Shown: one piece after another, positions 8,356-16,694 of the stretch
Position numbering within the stretch: position 1 is the first letter of the stretch
Layout of the letters: each line of letters opens with the position of its first letter
Notes under the pieces: generated by a model
What the model saw: the letters and a program-made list of their open reading frames with translations, nothing else
Database searches by the model: none
Told to the model about the DNA's origin: nothing
Program-made: the position numbers and the translations under genes
Source of the DNA: Myxococcota bacterium
GTDB taxonomy: Bacteria > Myxococcota > B64-G9
NCBI GenBank assembly: GCA_022710975.1
Contig: JAKLGA010000002.1
Coordinates: forward strand, 186,001-250,000
DNA length: 64,000 bases
Reading direction: 5' to 3'

Positions 8356-9027
8356 ATGTACTACGTCATCCTCGGCGGGATCCTGGTGCTGTCCACCCTG
8401 GTGCTCCTGGTGGCCGGTCCGCGGCCGTTCCTGCGCGGCCCCGCCGGGGCCAACTCCCGGCCAGCCAGCCGGGTGGCGGAGACGCCCGCCCCGCGCGCCG
8501 CGGTGGAGCAGAAGCTGAAGGCGCTGGCCGAGACCCCGGCCCCGCCGCCCGACCAGCAGGGGGCCATGTGCTACGCGCCCATGCCCATGCACGACCACGC
8601 CGAGTACGTGTGCCCGCTGGACGGCTCGAAGACCCAGTACCAGTTCGAGGGCGGGCTGGCCGAGCTGGTGGCGGGCGAGCTGCCCGCCCTGCGGGCCCAG
8701 CTCAAGCAGATCCAGGACCTCAAGCCTTCCTTCGAGCTCACGCTCGACGAGCGCGAGCTCTGCCGGAAGTGCAGCCCGAAGGTCGAGAAGCCGGCCATCG
8801 TCCTGGTGGTGCGCTACCCCGACGCCAGGAGCGGCAAGGTGCTCGAGCACCGCACCCGCGGGGTGCGCCGGGTGGACCTGCAGCTCCTCCACGAGTTCCA
8901 GTCGGGCAGCCTGGTGCACCACACGGGCGGGCCGGACACGGTGCCGCTCAAGGACCACCTGCCCAGGATCCGGGAGCTGCTCGGCTTCGACCCGGTCCAG
9001 CCCCCTCCCCCAGCCCCGAAGCCCTGA
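8356..9027 (+). CDS. CY-CP-CxxC family protein 5 (membrane-anchored)
   Basis: This 223-residue protein has an N-terminal anchor (residues 3-20, MYYVILGGIL) and then the family frame: Cys72-Tyr, Cys86-Pro (CPLDG), LDERELCRKC with Cys136 and Cys139, and terminal PLKDHLPRIRELLG, with a Pro-rich tail. The segment VVRYPDARSGKVLEHRTRGV is shared closely with domain one of protein 3. It is the last copy in the window and is separated from the others by two minus-strand genes. A hairpin repeat begins within about 10 bp of its stop. Its function is unknown. Confidence 0.8.
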   Translation: MYYVILGGILVLSTLVLLVAGPRPFLRGPAGANSRPASRVAETPAPRAAVEQKLKALAETPAPPPDQQGAMCYAPMPMHDHAEYVCPLDGSKTQYQFEGGLAELVAGELPALRAQLKQIQDLKPSFELTLDERELCRKCSPKVEKPAIVLVVRYPDARSGKVLEHRTRGVRRVDLQLLHEFQSGSLVHHTGGPDTVPLKDHLPRIRELLGFDPVQPPPPAPKP

Positions 9028-9352
9028 TAATGGTCTTCCTCGAGGGTGGCGTGGAGAGGCCATGCACGGGGCCTCCGGCGGGCGATTGCTTCTGATGTGG
9101 CCGGCCTTCGTCCTTTGGCTGCTCGCTTGGCCGCACGCGCCAAATGGATCAAAGCTGCTTCCCGCGGCGGCCACGCTGGGCGCGCTGGCCTGTCTCATGC
9201 CTTTCCACTCGAAGCATGCCCGGAGCGATTCACACACGGAGGGTCTGCCAACGGCGCCCTGTCGAAGGCATCGGCCTCAAACCGGGTAGAGGCTCGGGAG
9301 TCGCAGAGGATGGGCGTGCCCTGCACGCCGCGGCAGCACCCTGGGCGCCGGG
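9028..9352. other. Gene-free stretch between convergent genes, holding hairpin repeat copy C
   Basis: I see no supported gene in these 325 bases. The first part (9034-9125) is the third copy of the hairpin repeat: GAGGGTG at 9042-9048, with arms GAGGCC (9056-9061) and GGCCTC (9070-9075). It matches copy A over GTGGCGTGGAGAGGC and copy B further down (GGCTGCTC). The remainder shows nothing recognisable. Short open frames across it overlap the repeat and lack family resemblance. Confidence 0.6.
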
Positions 9353-9706
9353 TCAGGGCGGCTCGAGCGGGCTGAGCCCCTGAAGGACCAGGTACTGCCT
9401 CGGCATGGCCGCGTTCGGCACGCCCCAGGTGCTGTCCTCGTGGCAGTAGCTCTCGAAGCGCACGAGCTCGGAGCCGATCACCTGGTAGAGGGTGAGGGTG
9501 CTGCGGTCGGCGTTGGGATCGTGCAGCTTCTTCTCGGGCGAGTAGCGCGCCCGGACCTGGCCCGCGGCGTCCAACTCGACGTAGGCGTGGGCCTCGGTCA
9601 GGCCCGGGATGGGCACACCCTCGAACACGACCGGGCTGGCCGCGCCCTCCTCGAGGATCGTGCCGCGCTGGGTGGCCCAGCGCCGCGTGGCGGCGGTCCG
9701 ACTCAT
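9353..9706 (-). CDS. Small hypothetical protein coupled to the cysteine-rich lipoprotein
   Basis: This 117-residue protein has no signal peptide, membrane segment or recognised motif. It contains a predicted beta-rich stretch (residues 25-110) with a single cysteine. Its ATG overlaps the stop of the 616-residue cysteine-rich lipoprotein by four bases (ATGA), which implies translational coupling. The longer frame upstream of 9706 is out of phase with that lipoprotein and should not be used. Its function is unknown. Confidence 0.6.
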   Translation of the reverse strand: MSRTAATRRWATQRGTILEEGAASPVVFEGVPIPGLTEAHAYVELDAAGQVRARYSPEKKLHDPNADRSTLTLYQVIGSELVRFESYCHEDSTWGVPNAAMPRQYLVLQGLSPLEPP

Positions 9707-11553
9707 GGGAAGGGTATGCACATCAAGCCCTGGCACTCCCACTGGTTGGAGAGGTCGCACTCGCAGATCCCGTCCTGATCGCAGTCCTCGAACATCCCGG
9801 CGCACACGCAGGTGTCCCCGGCGCAGAAGCTGCCGTACTCGCAGGTTCGGACACAGGCGCCGCAGTACTGGTCGTTGTTCACCAGATACGTCTCGCAGCC
9901 CGGATCGGGCGTGCAGTCGCCGTAGTCCACGTGGCACACGCAGGCTTGCCCCTCGCAGCCCTGGTGCTCCGAGCAGGCCTCACAGCCGGGCCCGCAGCCG
10001 TTGGCGTTGGTCTCCATGTTGAGGCACACGTCCCCGACCGGGGTACCGACGCAGCAGTAGTTCACCACGGAGCCCTCGCAGTCCAGGTCGGACGCGCCGC
10101 AGCGGCAGCCCTGCCCGTCCACGCAGTGCTCGTGCGCGTCGCAGGCGTCCCCGCAGTCCAGGCAGTCGTCGTCGCTGCCCGCGGCGGTCTCGCAGCCCCG
10201 CTGGCCGTCGCAGTCGAGCCAGCCGCTCTGGCAGACGCACCGTCCGGCGCTGCAGCGCTCGCCCGCGGCGCAGGTTACGCAGCCCGGCCCGCAGTGGTCC
10301 GGGTCGCTGCGCGTGTCCACGCAGCTCGCGCCGCAGCAGAAGTCGGCGTCGTTGCCCGCGCAGTCCGGGCCGGTTCCCCCGCAGCGGCAGGTGCCGTCCA
10401 CGCACTCCTCCCCGCCGTCGCAGGGCGTGCCGCCGCAGGGGCTCGAGAGGCACTGGCCCGCCTGGCAGCCCTCGGGGCAGTCGACCTGCGCCTCGGTGTA
10501 GACGCAGGCGCCGGCCAGGCAGGCGCCGGGCAGGCTCGAGCTGACGAGCGCGCTGCCCTCGCAGCGCGGCCCGGGCGGCGCGTCGCAGGCGAGCGGCGCG
10601 CCCTGGCACAGCCCGTCCGCGCAGGCGTCGGCCTGGCTGCAGGCGTCGCCGTCGTCGCAGCCCGCGAGGCTCGTGCTCCAGGCGAACGCCGGACCCGCGG
10701 GCTCGAGGGCGCACGTCCAGCTCCGCCCGTCGCAGGTCTGCCGGGCGCACTGGCTGGCCGGGCCGCACGTGCCCGCCGGGCACTCCCCGGCCACGCAGGC
10801 GCCCTGCACGCAGCGCTCCCCGGCCGGGCAGCTCACCCCCACGCACGGCCGGTCGAGGCACAGCCCGGCCGAGCACACCTCGTCGTCCAGGCAGTCCTCC
10901 GCGGGGCAGTCCGGCTCGAAGCAGTAGCCGTTCAAGCAGAGCTGGGCGCCGATGCACGCCACGTCCGCGCAGGCGCGGTCCACGCAGGCGTCCTCGAGGC
11001 ACACCTCGTCCGGGCCGGGGCAGCCGCTCCCCCCGCAGTCGGTGGGGAAGCAGTGGCCCTGGGCGCAGCGCTGGCCGGTGGGGCAGCTCACCCCCACGCA
11101 GGTGCGCGGAGTGCAGGCGTCCTCGACGCACACCTCGCCGTAGCCGGAGCACACCCGGGTGGGGCAGTCGATGGGGTAGCAGCTCCCCGCGGCGCAGCGC
11201 TGCCCCGCCGGGCAGTCCTCTTCCAGGCAGTCCCGGGGGATGCACTCGTCGTCCAGGCACACCTCGCCCACGCCCGGGCAGCTCCGGCGCGGGCAGTCCC
11301 GGGCGAAGCAGGCGCCCTGCACGCACTCCTCGCTCGGCTGGCAGGGCGCGGCCGCGCAGGAGAGATCGAAGCAGTCGTCGCGCACGCAGGCGAAGCCCGC
11401 GGGGCAGTCCTGGTTCCAGCAGTCGAGCGGCCAGCAGATGCCGTCCACCAGGGCGCCGTCCTGGCACTCCCCGCCCCCACCGCCCGGGCAGGCCGCCAGC
11501 CCGCCGCCCAGGAGCGCCGCCAGCACCACCAGCACTCCGCCGCCCGCCCGCAT
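9703..11553 (-). CDS. Cysteine-rich repeat lipoprotein, 616 residues
   Basis: The ATG at 11553 has GGAGG eight bases upstream; a GTG two codons earlier is less well placed. The signal sequence (MRAGGGVLVVLAALLGGGLAAC) ends in a lipobox with Cys22. The rest is dense in disulfide-type repeats. About residues 30-235 are tandem units of about 20-25 residues of the form C-P-x-G-x-x-C-x-x-G-x-C-x-x-x-x-C. Longer EGF-like or Dickkopf-like cysteine modules follow, carrying CGxGC and CDG elements. Proteins of this type are common in Myxococcota envelopes and are thought to sit on the cell surface; the role is unknown. It is immediately followed by a coupled 117-residue gene. Confidence 0.75.
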   Translation of the reverse strand: MRAGGGVLVVLAALLGGGLAACPGGGGGECQDGALVDGICWPLDCWNQDCPAGFACVRDDCFDLSCAAAPCQPSEECVQGACFARDCPRRSCPGVGEVCLDDECIPRDCLEEDCPAGQRCAAGSCYPIDCPTRVCSGYGEVCVEDACTPRTCVGVSCPTGQRCAQGHCFPTDCGGSGCPGPDEVCLEDACVDRACADVACIGAQLCLNGYCFEPDCPAEDCLDDEVCSAGLCLDRPCVGVSCPAGERCVQGACVAGECPAGTCGPASQCARQTCDGRSWTCALEPAGPAFAWSTSLAGCDDGDACSQADACADGLCQGAPLACDAPPGPRCEGSALVSSSLPGACLAGACVYTEAQVDCPEGCQAGQCLSSPCGGTPCDGGEECVDGTCRCGGTGPDCAGNDADFCCGASCVDTRSDPDHCGPGCVTCAAGERCSAGRCVCQSGWLDCDGQRGCETAAGSDDDCLDCGDACDAHEHCVDGQGCRCGASDLDCEGSVVNYCCVGTPVGDVCLNMETNANGCGPGCEACSEHQGCEGQACVCHVDYGDCTPDPGCETYLVNNDQYCGACVRTCEYGSFCAGDTCVCAGMFEDCDQDGICECDLSNQWECQGLMCIPFP

Positions 11554-11869
11554 CCTCACCCACCTCCGCGAAGCTCCGGACGTACCGATTCTACACCACC
11601 CCGCAGGAGTCGAACGCGGGAACCAGAGACGAAGGAAACGAAGAAGAGAGGATTTCTATTAGGTGAAGAAAGGGCAAACAGCAGGGAAGCGCGGGCCAGG
11701 CTCCAGGCGGCGCGAAGATGCCTTCCCCGCCTCTATTTCTGCTCCTCCTACCCAACCTTCGATGAATTCCTCTTCCCGGCCTTCCTGCCCTTCCTGCCTC
11801 ACCCTTCAAGAATCCTTCTTCTGCCCTTCCTGCCCCACCCTCAAAGAACTCATTATCTTGTTGTTGTTG
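11554..11869. other. Gene-free stretch with several degenerate GAGGGTG-core repeats
   Basis: No gene is supported in these 316 bases. On the plus strand GGATTTCTATTAGGTGAAG lies near 11644. On the minus strand three related units follow each other: CAACCTT at 11753, CACCCTT at 11800 and CACCCTC at 11836, each followed by AAGAA- or GATGAATTC-like sequence and spaced by CTTCCTGCCC. The plus and minus units face each other, making an imperfect inverted repeat about 230 bp across. Confidence 0.5.
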
Positions 11870-12499
11870 TCAGAGGACGTGCAGCTCGCGGAGGGTCTGG
11901 CGCAGCGGGGCCACGCCGGTGAAGCGCAGCGCCTGCATGCCGACCGCCAGGGCGCCCTCGACGTTCGGCTCCAGGTCGTCCACGAACAGGCAGCGCTCCA
12001 CGGGCGCGCCCGTGTTCCTGGCCGCCAGGCGGTAGCAGTCGGGGTGGGGCTTCAGCAGGCCGATCTCGAAGCTCAGCGTGGGCCTGGGGATGAGTCCGAG
12101 CCAGGGGTTCTCCGCGAGCTCGAAGGCCCAGTGGAGCGGGTCCGTGTCCGACAGCAGCCCCAGCGGCACCCCCTCGCCGGCCAGCTCGCGCACCAGCGCC
12201 TCCATGCCCGGCGAGGGCAGGAAGATGTCGCACCACTGGCGGCGGAACTCCTCGAAGCCGAGCCCCAGCCCGAAGCGGGCCTCCATGCGGCGGTGGAACT
12301 CCGCGGGCGGGATGCGGCCGGTGGAGAAGTCCGCGAAGGTGGGGTCCGCGAGCACGCGCCGCAGCGCGGCGTCGCTGGCCGGGCCGCTCCCCCCGGCCAG
12401 GCGGCCGGGCAGCCCCCGGGTGAAGTCGAGCCCGACCAGGACCCGCCCGAGGTCGAAGACGACGGCCTGCACCGCGGTGGTTCGGGCGGCGGGCTTCAC
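11870..12499 (-). CDS. HAD-superfamily phosphatase (HAD-IA, YihX-like)
   Basis: This 209-residue protein has the four HAD motifs: VVFDLGRVLV with nucleophile Asp16; LSDTDP with the motif II Ser; the motif III Lys in GLLKPHPD; and the acidic motif IV in CLFVDDLEPN. Replacement of the usual second Asp of DxDGT by Gly matches the YihX-like branch, which acts on sugar phosphates. The GTG start overlaps the stop of the GspE-type gene (GTGA), so the two are translated together. The pairing with a secretion ATPase has no obvious biochemical reason. The substrate is not predictable. Confidence 0.8.
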   Translation of the reverse strand: MKPAARTTAVQAVVFDLGRVLVGLDFTRGLPGRLAGGSGPASDAALRRVLADPTFADFSTGRIPPAEFHRRMEARFGLGLGFEEFRRQWCDIFLPSPGMEALVRELAGEGVPLGLLSDTDPLHWAFELAENPWLGLIPRPTLSFEIGLLKPHPDCYRLAARNTGAPVERCLFVDDLEPNVEGALAVGMQALRFTGVAPLRQTLRELHVL

Positions 12500-14805
12500 T
12501 TGATGCACACCGCCCGGACCTGGTGGTGGTCGGTGTGGCCGGCCAGCACCTTGACGATGCCGTCCTGCATCAGCGTGGTCATGCCGTCCGCCATGGCCTG
12601 GTTGCGGATGTCCTCGACCGGCGAGCGCTTCTGGATCATGCGCTTGATCGGGTCGGTGCCCACCATCAGCTCGTGCAGCGCGATGCGGCCCCGGTAGCCG
12701 GTGCCGGCGCACTCGGGGCAGCCCACGGCCTTGTAGAGCGTCAGATCGGGCTTGTACGCGAGCCCGGTCTTGGCGAACCACTCCTCGCCGTAGTCCTTGA
12801 CCAGGACGGCGAACTCCTCCTCGCTCGGGTGGAAGGCCTGCTTGCAGTGCTTGCACACCCTGCGCGCCAGGCGCTGGGCCAGGATGCCGAGCAGGGAGTC
12901 GGCGAAGTTGAAGGGCTCGATGTCCATGTCGAGCAGGCGGGTGACCGTCTCGGGCGCCGAGTTGGTATGCAGCGTGGAGACCACCAGGTGGCCGGTCAGC
13001 GAGGCCTCGATGCCGATCTCGGCCGTCTCCTTGTCGCGCATCTCGCCGACCATGATCACGTCCGGGTCGGCGCGCAGGAAAGAGCGCATGGTGTTGGCGA
13101 AGGTCAGGCCGATCTTCGAGCGCATCTGCACCTGCCGCAGGCCGCGCTGGGTGATCTCGACCGGGTCCTCGGCGGTCCAGATCTTGAGCTCGGGCGTGTT
13201 GATGTAGCCGAGCGCCGAGTGCAGCGTGGTGGTCTTGCCGGAGCCGGTCGGGCCCACGCACAGGAAGATGCCGTAGGGCTTGTCCATCAGCTCCTTGGTG
13301 ACCCGGAGGTTGCGCTCGCTGAAGCCCATGTCCTCGAGCGGCATGGGCTTGGAGGCGGCCAGGATGCGCATGACCACGTCCTCGTCGCCGCCGCCGCCGC
13401 TCTGGGTGGGGATGGTGGCCACGCGCAGCTCGATCTGGCCCTTGCCCATCTTGAAGCGGATCTTGCCGTCCTGGGGCAGGCGCCGCTCGGAGATGTCCAG
13501 GCGGGCCATGATCTTCAGGCGCGAGACCAGCGCCGCGCGGTGGCTGGCCGGGATCTCCTGGTAGACGTGGCAGATGCCGTCGATGCGGAACCGCACCACG
13601 CACGGATCGTTCTTGCCGTAGGGCTCGACGTGGATGTCCGACGCCCCGCGCTCGTAGCCGTCGATGATGATCTGGTTGGCCAGGCGCACCACGGCCGGCT
13701 CGGTGTCGTCCATGACCTCGGCGGCGGCCTTGGCGGCGGCGGCGGACTCGGCGTCCTCCTCCTCCTCGGCGCCCAGCTCGGTCAGGATGTCGGCCACCTG
13801 CCCGCTGCCCGCCGCGGCGATGTTGAAGGAGGCGTCCACGTAGTCGCCGATGTCCTTGGGCAGGGCCACCAGGAACTGCACCTTGGGGGCGAGCTGCATC
13901 ACCCGCACCGCGTCCGCCTTGGCCAGATCCGAGGGATCCTCCATGGCGACGGTGACCGTCGAGCCGTCCTTGGACACGGGGGCCACCAGGATCTTCTTGA
14001 GGTACTCGTGCTTCAGCCGCTCGCGGAACTCCTCGGGCATGCGCTGGGAGCCGTCGTACAGGAAGGAGGGGCACTCGTAGAAGGCGGACAGGCTCTTGAG
14101 CACCTCGTCCTTGGAGATGCGGTACTTCTCCACCAGCACCTCGGCCACCGGCAGGTTGTTCATGCGCGAGTAGCTGACCGCGTCCTCGAAGTTCTTCTCC
14201 GAGATGAGGTTCTTGTCGATGATGGCGGCGAACTTGTTGGGGCTGCGCTTGGGGGCCATGCGCCGGCGGTTGTAGAAGGCGCTGCCGAGCGTGCGGGCCA
14301 CCTGGTTGGCGGCCTCCAGGTCCTCGGGGGTGAAGGCGTCGCCGCCCACCTTGTTCAGGAGCTGCAGCACGCCCATCAGGTACTTCTCGTACAGCACCGG
14401 GGTGGTCAGCACCTGCTTGGTCTTGAAGCCGGTCTTCTGGTCCCAGGACTGGTCGAACTTCAGCTCAGGGTGGTAGCCCTTGAGCTCCGCGGCGTCGTAG
14501 GCGTTCCTGATGTTGATGGCCTGGCCGGTCAGCGCCACGAAGCCGACCATGGAGGACGAGGTGCGCGGGACGCGGATCTCCTTGACCTCCTCGCCCTGCT
14601 TGAACAGCGAGTAGACCTGCTGGTTCTTGGCGTCCACCGCGTAGATGCTCAAGCGCTCGGCGTCGAGCATGTCCAAGATCTTGGGGCGCAGGTTGACGAT
14701 GATCTCGGCGATGTCCTGGGTCTCGTGGATGAGGTTGATGATCTCGGTGAGCTGGTTCTTGAACTCGAGCGCCTTCTGCAGATCCTTCGCGCTGGGGCCG
14801 GCCAT
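12496..14805 (-). CDS. gspE: GspE/PilB-type secretion ATPase with N-terminal GAF domain
   Basis: The protein has 769 residues. About residues 15-170 look like a GAF domain (LDMLDAERLSIYAVD, VLTTPVLYEKYLMGVLQLLNK). A GspE N-terminal (MshEN-like) region follows at about 185-340, then the T2SS/T4P ATPase core. The core has the Walker A GPTGSGKTTT near residue 520, Asp box/Walker B DPDVIMVGEMRD near 578, and a four-cysteine zinc element (CKHC near 651, CPEC near 697). Such ATPases power pseudopilus or type IV pilus assembly. No other secretion genes are adjacent, so it is an orphan. The GAF domain suggests control by a small ligand or partner. Confidence 0.88.
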   Translation of the reverse strand: MAGPSAKDLQKALEFKNQLTEIINLIHETQDIAEIIVNLRPKILDMLDAERLSIYAVDAKNQQVYSLFKQGEEVKEIRVPRTSSSMVGFVALTGQAINIRNAYDAAELKGYHPELKFDQSWDQKTGFKTKQVLTTPVLYEKYLMGVLQLLNKVGGDAFTPEDLEAANQVARTLGSAFYNRRRMAPKRSPNKFAAIIDKNLISEKNFEDAVSYSRMNNLPVAEVLVEKYRISKDEVLKSLSAFYECPSFLYDGSQRMPEEFRERLKHEYLKKILVAPVSKDGSTVTVAMEDPSDLAKADAVRVMQLAPKVQFLVALPKDIGDYVDASFNIAAAGSGQVADILTELGAEEEEDAESAAAAKAAAEVMDDTEPAVVRLANQIIIDGYERGASDIHVEPYGKNDPCVVRFRIDGICHVYQEIPASHRAALVSRLKIMARLDISERRLPQDGKIRFKMGKGQIELRVATIPTQSGGGGDEDVVMRILAASKPMPLEDMGFSERNLRVTKELMDKPYGIFLCVGPTGSGKTTTLHSALGYINTPELKIWTAEDPVEITQRGLRQVQMRSKIGLTFANTMRSFLRADPDVIMVGEMRDKETAEIGIEASLTGHLVVSTLHTNSAPETVTRLLDMDIEPFNFADSLLGILAQRLARRVCKHCKQAFHPSEEEFAVLVKDYGEEWFAKTGLAYKPDLTLYKAVGCPECAGTGYRGRIALHELMVGTDPIKRMIQKRSPVEDIRNQAMADGMTTLMQDGIVKVLAGHTDHHQVRAVCIK

Positions 14806-14832
14806 CGTGCACCTCCGCGGGAAATCTGCCCG

Positions 14833-14861
14833 ACGGTACCAAGCCCCCCGGGCATGGTCAA
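14833..14861 (-). promoter_or_regulatory. Predicted promoter of the GspE-type gene
   Basis: Reading the minus strand, TTGACC (14861-14856), a 17-base spacer and TACCGT (14838-14833) precede the start at 14805. A GGAGG sits just before the ATG. Confidence 0.5.
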
Positions 14862-14889
14862 GCGGCCGGATCGGCGCTAGAATGCGCCC

Positions 14890-16692
14890 ATGGCCGCGGA
14901 ACGAGGACGGCGCGGGGATTCTCCGAGGGTGTGTCTGCCGGCATGCCTCGGGCTGCTCCTGTGCCTGGGCCCGGCCTGCTCCGAGGAGACCCGGTACCGG
15001 CCGGACGCGGGCCAGGAAGAGGACGCCGGCCAGGACGGCTTCGAGGCAGAGGACTTCTCGGGGGACGGCGAGGCAGGGAGCGACGAGGAGGGCGACGAGG
15101 GCAGCGCGGACGAGGCCGACTCGGGCTGCGGAACCGCGCCAGTGCCTGCAGCCGTCCCCATGCCCGGACCCTTCGTCCGGCCAGCACCAAGCGTCACCTG
15201 TCCGGACATCTCGGGGAGCTATCGACGAATCGAGTACTGTCTGTCCGAGCCCAACTACGAGCCCTCCGTGTTCGTCCAGGATGGTTGCGCTTTCACGTTC
15301 ATCATCGACGCGCTCTACTGCAGCGGCACGATCGACAGCGCCATGAACCTCGACGTGGAGTGCGGCGGGCTAGGCTGGCCAGGCCAGGGCACGGCCAGCC
15401 TCGTGGAGGATTTCTGGATCGTGTTCAGCCCGCAATGTTCGTACGGCTTCGTGCCGACCTGGGAGCGGACTCCCTGCGCTTTCCAAGCCGATCCGACCTG
15501 CGCCGCCCTGGGCCAGGTCTGCGGGGTGGTCGCGGAGGAGGGCACGCTCGTCCCGCGCTGCGTCCAGCCCTTGCCCGACGGGTTGCCTCCAGGCATGGCC
15601 TGCGACGATGTCCAGGGCGCGCGGTGCGAGAACTCCCTGTGCATGAACGGGAGGTGCGCGGCGCTATGCCAGGATGACACCCAGTGCTCCTCTCTTCCCT
15701 TCTCCACATGCCAGCAGGTCCCCTACACCCTTGGCGGGATCACCATGGGAATCCCCGCGTGCTCCCTGCAGCCTCCCGGCGAGCCCCGGTGCCATAGGAC
15801 CGCGGACTGTCCGCTGGGCACCACTTGCCGGCCTCGTCCGGCCAGCGGAGGGGTCCTGACCACCTGCCAGGCACCTGCCGTACTGGATCCCTCGTTCGAG
15901 CAGGTGTGCCTCACAGAGCTCGACTGTCCCCAGGGCATGACCTGCGGGTTGGCCGAGGTGCCAGACCTGGCAGGCACGCTCTACCCCATCCAGTCCTGTG
16001 TGCGCCAACCTGACGCCTGCTCGAGCACTCAGGACTGCGAGGAGGACCTCACCTGCCTGCCCTTCGTAGAGGGCGAGCCACCCCGGTTCGCAACCCGCTG
16101 CACTTGCCATTTACCTGCGGGAGAGGCAGACACGGGTGAGGACTGCCAGCAGGACTCCGACTGCGCGTCTGCATGGTGTGGGCAGGATCGACGTTGCGTG
16201 GGTCTGTGCCACACTGACGAGGACTGCCCCTCCATCATCGCGGGAGGTCTCCAGTTCCGGTGTTCCTCCACATTCTTCTCCCTCGGGGGCGCTGCTCCCG
16301 GCCCCCTCGCAGTCGATGATCTGGGTGTCTGCCGTCCGATCCTGCTTCCCTGCCTCTCCCTAGCAGACTGCTCGGCAAGACAAGTCTGCAAGCCCGATCT
16401 CTCCTACCGCCGTCCTGGCCCCCACGCGGGCTGCGACCGGGGCGGACCTGGTACTGCCCAGCTCGGCGAGGCCTGTCCTGGCGGTTCTGCGGACTGCTGG
16501 AGCGGGCTCTGCCTGCTCCCCGAGGGCGGTAGCCCTGCCGAGGCCTACTGCAGCACTCCCTGCGAGGTCTACTGGGACTGCAATGATAGCTTCGGAGATG
16601 CCCGCACCTGCAAGAGCATCCCCATCGAGGTTTATCCCGGGCTCGTGGTGACCATGCGAACCTGCGTGCGCCTGCCCTATGAGGGCCCTTGA
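14890..16692 (+). CDS. Cysteine-rich lipoprotein, first of a paralogous pair
   Basis: This 600-residue protein has a lipoprotein signal ending at Cys30 (LLLCLGPAC). An in-frame GTG at residue 14 is an alternative start. A strongly acidic linker (residues 40-77) follows. Residues 90-190 form a beta-type module beginning CPDISGSY and containing VPTWERTPC. From about residue 195 on it is cysteine-rich (GLPPGMACDD, CENSLCMNGRCAALC, CSSLPFSTC and more). The same order of elements is seen in the gene at 17268. No enzyme motif is present. The product is probably anchored to the outer membrane; its role is unknown. TAGAAT at 14877-14882 is a possible -10 box immediately before the start. Confidence 0.75.
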   Translation: MAAERGRRGDSPRVCLPACLGLLLCLGPACSEETRYRPDAGQEEDAGQDGFEAEDFSGDGEAGSDEEGDEGSADEADSGCGTAPVPAAVPMPGPFVRPAPSVTCPDISGSYRRIEYCLSEPNYEPSVFVQDGCAFTFIIDALYCSGTIDSAMNLDVECGGLGWPGQGTASLVEDFWIVFSPQCSYGFVPTWERTPCAFQADPTCAALGQVCGVVAEEGTLVPRCVQPLPDGLPPGMACDDVQGARCENSLCMNGRCAALCQDDTQCSSLPFSTCQQVPYTLGGITMGIPACSLQPPGEPRCHRTADCPLGTTCRPRPASGGVLTTCQAPAVLDPSFEQVCLTELDCPQGMTCGLAEVPDLAGTLYPIQSCVRQPDACSSTQDCEEDLTCLPFVEGEPPRFATRCTCHLPAGEADTGEDCQQDSDCASAWCGQDRRCVGLCHTDEDCPSIIAGGLQFRCSSTFFSLGGAAPGPLAVDDLGVCRPILLPCLSLADCSARQVCKPDLSYRRPGPHAGCDRGGPGTAQLGEACPGGSADCWSGLCLLPEGGSPAEAYCSTPCEVYWDCNDSFGDARTCKSIPIEVYPGLVVTMRTCVRLPYEGP

Positions 16693-16694
16693 GC

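Noticed and set aside
2572-9125. Integron-like gene cassettes with attC sites
   Set aside because: Gene-plus-hairpin units recall cassettes, but I see no GTTRRRY/RYYYAAC pair, no integrase and no promoterless array; the hairpins lie in gaps between operons.
9046-9375. Small plus-strand gene after family protein 5
   Set aside because: It lies across the hairpin repeat, has no family resemblance or good ribosome site, and other copies of the repeat do not keep the frame.
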